DNA of 64,000 nucleotides, taken from positions 1,054,001 through 1,118,000 of the forward strand of contig JAIBBC010000001.1 of NCBI GenBank assembly GCA_019694875.1. The letters run 5' to 3'. The notes under the pieces are model-generated. The model was not told the DNA's origin, ran no database searches, and worked only from the letters and a program-made list of their open reading frames with translations. Made by a program: the position numbers and the translations under genes. This document shows, in pieces, positions 59,897 to 64,000 of this stretch (position 1 is its first letter; each line of letters begins with the position of its first letter). Source of the DNA: Cyclobacteriaceae bacterium (GTDB lineage Bacteria; Bacteroidota; Bacteroidia; Cytophagales; Cyclobacteriaceae).

Positions 59897-60781
59897 ATGC
59901 CAAGTTTAAAGGAAGTAAAAAGCAGAATCGGGTCGGTTATTTCAACCCAGCAGATTACCAAAGCCATGAAAATGGTGGCGGCTGCCAAGCTGCGTAAGTC
60001 GCAGGACCGCATTACGCAGATGCGCCCTTTTGCGCAGAAGCTGGCGGCTATTCTGCAAAATCTTTCTTCAGCTCAAGAGGCAGGCAGCGACAATTGGTAT
60101 TCGGTAAAGCGTGAAGAGAAGAGAATTCTCATCATTGCGATCAGTTCAGATCGCGGTTTGTGCGGATCGTTCAATAGCACCGTGTTTAAAGGTGTTAATA
60201 AACTGATTGCTGATAAGTATGAGGAGCAGTTCCGCAAAGGAGATGTTACCGTTCTGCCGTTAGGCCGGAAAGCTTTTGACTTCTTTTCAAAGCGTAAGGT
60301 AAGTGTGGTTGATAACTACGTTGGAACAATCGGTCACATTTCTTACGAAAGCGTGGCAGATGTTGCTGAATATCTGATTGAAGCTTTCAAGAAAGGCACG
60401 TTCGATAAAATTGAAGTCGTTTATAACGAATTCAAGAATGTGGCTACACAGATTTTAAGAACTGAGCAGTTTCTTCCCGTTCTTCCGCCTGCTAAGAGCA
60501 ACAAGGCGAAGGTTGAAATTGATTACCTCTACGAACCGGGAAAGGAAGAAATCATCAAGGGACTGATTCCGAAATCACTGAAAATACAGTTGTTCAAGGC
60601 TGTGCTTGATTCAAACGCATCTGAAAATGGTGCGCGTATGACTGCGATGGATAAAGCAACCGAGAACGCCGGCGAACTTCTGAAAGAGCTTAAGCTTACC
60701 TACAACCGTTCACGCCAGGCTGCAATCACGAAGGAAATCCTTGAGATTGTGGGTGGAGCGGAAGCATTGAAGTCCGCGTAA
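59897..60781 (+). CDS. atpG: ATP synthase F1 subunit gamma
   Basis: This 294-residue central-stalk subunit has the conserved N-terminal (IGSVISTQQITKAMKMVAAAKLRKSQ) and C-terminal (MTAMDKATENAGELLKELKLTYNRSRQAAITKEILEIVGGAEAL) coiled-coil helices that enter the F1 head, around a Rossmann-like middle (ISSDRGLCGSFNS). It is the last gene of the run; atpD and atpC are absent from this window, and a terminator follows. Confidence 0.97.
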   Translation: MPSLKEVKSRIGSVISTQQITKAMKMVAAAKLRKSQDRITQMRPFAQKLAAILQNLSSAQEAGSDNWYSVKREEKRILIIAISSDRGLCGSFNSTVFKGVNKLIADKYEEQFRKGDVTVLPLGRKAFDFFSKRKVSVVDNYVGTIGHISYESVADVAEYLIEAFKKGTFDKIEVVYNEFKNVATQILRTEQFLPVLPPAKSNKAKVEIDYLYEPGKEEIIKGLIPKSLKIQLFKAVLDSNASENGARMTAMDKATENAGELLKELKLTYNRSRQAAITKEILEIVGGAEALKSA

Positions 60782-60805
60782 GCAAATCTGCAGGAAATGA
60801 TAACT

Positions 60806-60840
60806 TTAAAGTCCTGGCCAAGCGGTCAGGACTTTTGTTT
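60806..60840 (+). terminator. Intrinsic terminator after atpG
   Basis: The perfect 9-base-pair stem aaagtcctg/caggacttt (60808-60816 with 60827-60835) and T-rich tail lie 27 bases after the atpG stop. It ends two bases before the next start codon. Confidence 0.8.
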
Positions 60841-60841
60841 T

Positions 60842-61660
60842 ATGAATAAGCCCGGCCAGATTTACCGAGTCATCAACACGCTGAGTATTGATGTTGCGTT
60901 GGGTGCGGTTTGTTGTGCTGCATGGTTTGCGAAAGAGTTGAATGTTCAACTCAGGCCGTACGCATTTCTGGCACTCGGGTTAACGGTATGGATTATTTAC
61001 ACAGCCGATCATTTAATCGATGCTGCAAAAATTAACAAGGAAGCTTCTACCTTTCGCCACCGATTCCATCAGCGTTATTTCAAGATACTGGCGGCATGTC
61101 TGTTGCTGGGAGTGGTTGTTGATTTTGGACTTCTCTTTTTCATTCGACTTAAAATTTTATATGCCGGGATCGGGCTTTTTTTGATTGTGATTGTGTATCT
61201 GCTGGTTAATCGCTGGCTTAGCTTTGTAAAAGAAGTTATGATCGCAATCGTGTATTGCTCAGGTGTTTTGTTGCCGGCACTTTCGCTGAGGGGTACGTTA
61301 CTTTCCACTACGGAATTTTTGTGGATTGCTTGTTTCTTTTTGACAACGCTAATCAATCTGATTTTGTTTTCAGTGTATGATGCTCAGTCGGATGAAGCTG
61401 ATGGCAACAATTCATTCGTGTTAACGTTCGGGTTGGTTTCAACACGAAAGGTGCTGACCTTACTTTTTGTACTGCAATTCGTTATGATGGTGATGATGGC
61501 AGCGCTGCAGTTGTGGATAATAGCCGGACTGTTGTTGGCCATGAATGCTGTGCTGTTTCTGCTTTTTATTAACCCTTCCTTTTTCAGATCATTCGAAGCT
61601 TACAGGCTGTATGGTGATGTGATTTTTCTGTTTCCTGTCGTTTTATTGATTGTTGGGTAG
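60842..61660 (+). CDS. UbiA-like integral membrane protein
   Basis: I chose the ATG at 60842 (272 residues), because the earlier in-frame ATG at 60797 would put the atpG terminator in coding sequence. The protein has about eight transmembrane helices. YTADHLIDAAK and VYDAQSDEADG occupy the places of the two Asp-rich motifs of UbiA prenyltransferases (NDxxDxxxD and DxxxD), but in altered form. A prenyl-transfer role, for instance in quinone or lipid synthesis, is possible but unproven. A terminator overlaps its upstream region, so its promoter is unclear. Confidence 0.62.
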   Translation: MNKPGQIYRVINTLSIDVALGAVCCAAWFAKELNVQLRPYAFLALGLTVWIIYTADHLIDAAKINKEASTFRHRFHQRYFKILAACLLLGVVVDFGLLFFIRLKILYAGIGLFLIVIVYLLVNRWLSFVKEVMIAIVYCSGVLLPALSLRGTLLSTTEFLWIACFFLTTLINLILFSVYDAQSDEADGNNSFVLTFGLVSTRKVLTLLFVLQFVMMVMMAALQLWIIAGLLLAMNAVLFLLFINPSFFRSFEAYRLYGDVIFLFPVVLLIVG

Positions 61661-61797
61661 TTTTTTCCTCAAAACACCCTCCGAAAACCTGCAAAAACGT
61701 ATAAAATCTTATTTCAGCTATGGAGAATAGCTAATACAAATTATATTTAGAAGCCTTTATTTTAACCCATAGACTACTCCAAAAAATAGGCTCATTG
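61661..61797. other. 137-base intergenic region before the PAS kinase
   Basis: AT-rich. TATATTTA (61742-61749) is a seven-of-eight match to TAnnTTTG, with no TTG at the expected distance. Nothing else could be identified. Confidence 0.3.
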
Positions 61798-63615
61798 ATG
61801 CACGATTTTATTCAACAATTGCCAGGAGTAATCTATGAAATAACCATCAACCCCGATGGTTCACGTAAATTTACCTTCATCAGCGCAAACAGTTTTGATC
61901 TTCTTGGGTTGAAAGCAGAAGAGATCATGAAAGATCCAACTGCGCTGGATAACATCATCATTCCGGAGGATCGTGAAGGCTTTAATGAATCAACACGTGG
62001 CAATCGAAGTCGTACTGAGTTATGGTCGTGGGAGGGCCGGGTACTTGTTCGCGATGAAGTTCGATGGATAGAAGCCCGTTCAAACTTTGAAAAGAACGGT
62101 TCAAATACTGTTCGCAGGGGAATAATTCTCGACATTACCGACCGCAAGCACCGTGAGCAGGAGAGTGAAATCCGATATCAGCTTTTGGTGGAACACTTGC
62201 CACTTGGCGTGGGCGTGCACGTAAACGGAAAATTTGTTTTTGCCAATCAATACGCTCATAAGATACTCGCAGCTAGGGGTAATGAACTGGTAGGAAAGAG
62301 CATAATCGAATTGGTGCATCCCGATTTTCGTGCGCTAGTTCTGGAACGAATGCAAAAAATTGTGCAGGGCGAATCGTTGCCGATGCTTGAGGAGAAATAT
62401 GTGCGGCTTGATGGCACCGTTATCGATGTGGAAACCGTTGGGATACCGTTTATTTACAAAGGCGAAGCGGCCAATCAGGTAATTATCCGCGATATCACGG
62501 ACAGGAAGAAGGCTGAGGCTGCGAGCAAAAAGAATGAAACGTTATTCACCCAGCTTTTCAACAGCACACCTATGGGATTGGTAATGCTTGACGAACAAGG
62601 AAAGGTTGAGCAGGTTAATAATGGTTTCCAGTTGATGTTTGGTTATCGCCCGCAGGAGTTAAAAGGTAAAAACCTGAATGATTTTATCGTTCCGGAAACA
62701 TTAACCAACGAGGGCATTGACCTGAACAATATTATTGCAGCCAATGAAATTGTGAGCGTAGTTACAAAGCGCCAGCACCGCGATGGACATTTAGTGGATG
62801 TATTGATTTACGGAGTACCGGTATTATTGGACAACAGAACGATCAGTATCTATGGCGTTTATGTTGATATTACCGAGCGTAAAAAGGTTGAGGAGGAACT
62901 AAAAGTTCGTAATACAGAGCTGGACAATTTTGTTTACAAGGTTTCACACGATTTGCGTGCTCCACTGTCGTCCATTCTCGGTCTTGTCAACCTGGCCAAG
63001 CTTCCGGGTAATGACGACAACCCGATGGATTACATTAACATCATCGGAAGGAAAGTTGAAGACCTTGATCACTTTATCAGTGATGTACTCAGCCATTCCA
63101 AGAACTTGAAACTGGATGTAAGCATTTCAAAAGTTGACTTCAACGGGATCATTTCCAAAACTTTTATGGATTTGAATTACCTGGAAGGAGCTTCTGATGT
63201 ACTGGTGTACCGGAGGGTTGAAGGAAAGGAATTCTATGGCGACCGCTGGCGGATATCGGAAATTTTCCGAAACCTTGTTTCAAATGCGATTAAGTATCGC
63301 CAGATAGGCGGCACCAAGCCTGAGATTCGCATTGAGATAATCACCACCCCGGACGAGACGACCATCATTTTCTCTGACAACGGTATAGGGATCGAGAAAA
63401 ACGACCTTGCCAAAATCTTCGAAATGTTCTACCGGGCAACGGTGCAGTCAGACGGCTCCGGGATAGGCCTGTACATCGTGAAAAATGCGGTTGAAAAACT
63501 GGGCGGAAGCATCTCCGTGACCAGTAAAGTTGGGTTTGGTACCACTTTTACTATTAAATTGCCGAATCGGACTGAAGAAAACGCATCGGGTAACACCGTT
63601 CAGTACGCGATGTAA
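61798..63615 (+). CDS. Soluble three-PAS sensor histidine kinase
   Basis: I chose the ATG at 61798 (605 residues; a TTG at 61795 precedes it). No membrane helix is seen, so it is cytoplasmic. Three PAS/PAC units (about 5-118, 122-237, 245-365), each closing with DITDRK or DITERK, precede a HisKA domain with H384 (VSHDLRAPLSSI) and an ATPase domain (NLVSNAIKYR, FSDNGIGIEKND, GSGIGLYIV). It phosphorylates a response regulator not present in this window. The PAS units may bind a small ligand or sense redox. The next gene starts 5 bases on. Confidence 0.94.
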   Translation: MHDFIQQLPGVIYEITINPDGSRKFTFISANSFDLLGLKAEEIMKDPTALDNIIIPEDREGFNESTRGNRSRTELWSWEGRVLVRDEVRWIEARSNFEKNGSNTVRRGIILDITDRKHREQESEIRYQLLVEHLPLGVGVHVNGKFVFANQYAHKILAARGNELVGKSIIELVHPDFRALVLERMQKIVQGESLPMLEEKYVRLDGTVIDVETVGIPFIYKGEAANQVIIRDITDRKKAEAASKKNETLFTQLFNSTPMGLVMLDEQGKVEQVNNGFQLMFGYRPQELKGKNLNDFIVPETLTNEGIDLNNIIAANEIVSVVTKRQHRDGHLVDVLIYGVPVLLDNRTISIYGVYVDITERKKVEEELKVRNTELDNFVYKVSHDLRAPLSSILGLVNLAKLPGNDDNPMDYINIIGRKVEDLDHFISDVLSHSKNLKLDVSISKVDFNGIISKTFMDLNYLEGASDVLVYRRVEGKEFYGDRWRISEIFRNLVSNAIKYRQIGGTKPEIRIEIITTPDETTIIFSDNGIGIEKNDLAKIFEMFYRATVQSDGSGIGLYIVKNAVEKLGGSISVTSKVGFGTTFTIKLPNRTEENASGNTVQYAM

Positions 63616-63619
63616 AACT

Positions 63620-64000
63620 ATGAGAGCCATCGAGGTAAAGACATCCCGGGACATTCGAGAATTTTTAATGCTTCCGGTGAGGCTTTATAAAAATCATCCC
63701 CACTGGATTCAGCCCCTGAACAAAGACATTGAGTGGGTTTTTGACCCCAAAAAGAATAAGTTTTTTTCACACGGTGAATGTATCCGTTGGATACTCCAAA
63801 ATGATGCAGGCGAGACCATCGGCCGCGTAGCTGCATTTATTGATAACAAGTTACTGAATAAGGGTAACGATCAGCCGACAGGCGGTATGGGATTCTTTGA
63901 ATGCATACACGATCAAAAAGCTGCCTTCATGCTTTTCGATTTATGTAAAGAATGGCTGCAGGCGAGGAACGTGGAGGCCATGGATGGACCGATTAATTTC
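63620..64000 (+). CDS. GNAT-like acetyltransferase-family protein, N-terminal part
   Basis: The frame opens at the ATG at 63620 and runs off the window, giving 127 residues. It reads MRAIEVKTSRDIREF, then PHWIQPLNKD, TIGRVAAFID, GGMGFFECIHD and AMDGPINF. This matches, from memory, a Bacteroidota family annotated as GNAT-like N-acetyltransferase of about 380 residues with a conserved MDGPINFG motif. Substrate unknown. It follows the histidine kinase by 4 bases and may be co-transcribed with it. Confidence 0.72.
   Translation, partial: MRAIEVKTSRDIREFLMLPVRLYKNHPHWIQPLNKDIEWVFDPKKNKFFSHGECIRWILQNDAGETIGRVAAFIDNKLLNKGNDQPTGGMGFFECIHDQKAAFMLFDLCKEWLQARNVEAMDGPINF

Noticed and set aside
60797-60841. 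An earlier start for the UbiA-like protein
   Set aside because: It would translate through the atpG terminator hairpin; the ATG at 60842 is preferred.

Overview
The window is a gene-dense piece of a Bacteroidota chromosome, most likely order Cytophagales. The main evidence is the type IX secretion/gliding cluster porP-gldK-gldL-gldM-gldN, a SprE/PorW-type TPR lipoprotein and a T9SS-sorted cargo protein. Bacteroidota-type promoters (TTG, 16-23 bases, TAnnTTTG) and many lipoprotein or AQ-ending signal peptides agree. Species cannot be named from sequence alone. I see no tRNA, rRNA, CRISPR array, insertion sequence or prophage. No stretch over 300 bases lacks a gene; the largest gap is about 225 bases (19599-19823).

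Layout. 1-11.2 kb: the end of an M20 peptidase, a DsbD reductase, a lipoprotein, an OapA/M23 peptidase, a patatin-barrel (type Vd-like) protein, two tandem OmpA-domain proteins and a transglutaminase-like exported protein. 11.3-25.2 kb: metabolism and housekeeping (aldehyde dehydrogenase, AsmA-like protein, M28 peptidase, Tag glycosylase, an exported RidA, a DoxX-like protein, RluD, two lipoproteins, glutamate dehydrogenase, aldo/keto reductase). 25.2-36.5 kb: two secreted propeller-caspase proteins bracket uvrA, a LytS/LytTR two-component pair, a T9SS cargo protein and a small outer-membrane barrel. 36.5-40.8 kb: a TerB-like protein, a cyclase-family hydrolase, hemW, and DUF4271-hemD.

40.8-46.5 kb is the T9SS core: PorP/SprF, then the GldK-GldN periplasmic ring and the GldL-GldM inner-membrane motor. 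46.5-54.6 kb holds uvrC, a class A penicillin-binding protein overlapping sprE/porW, and a divergent M23 peptidase-bactofilin pair, linking T9SS and cell-wall genes. 54.6-60.8 kb is a thioredoxin-like protein, AtpZ/AtpI-like proteins and atpB-E-F-H-A-G, without atpD/atpC. 60.8-64 kb: a UbiA-like membrane protein, a three-PAS histidine kinase and the start of a GNAT-like gene.

The most unusual observation is a roughly 45-residue segment inside GldN that reads like a family 5/12 chitin-binding (carbohydrate-binding) module, which I do not expect in this ring component. Other points of interest are the paired propeller-Ig-caspase proteins, a terminator-like hairpin between atpE and atpF, promoter elements almost touching start codons (possible leaderless mRNAs), and a PorE-like protein with a discoidin-like N-terminus.
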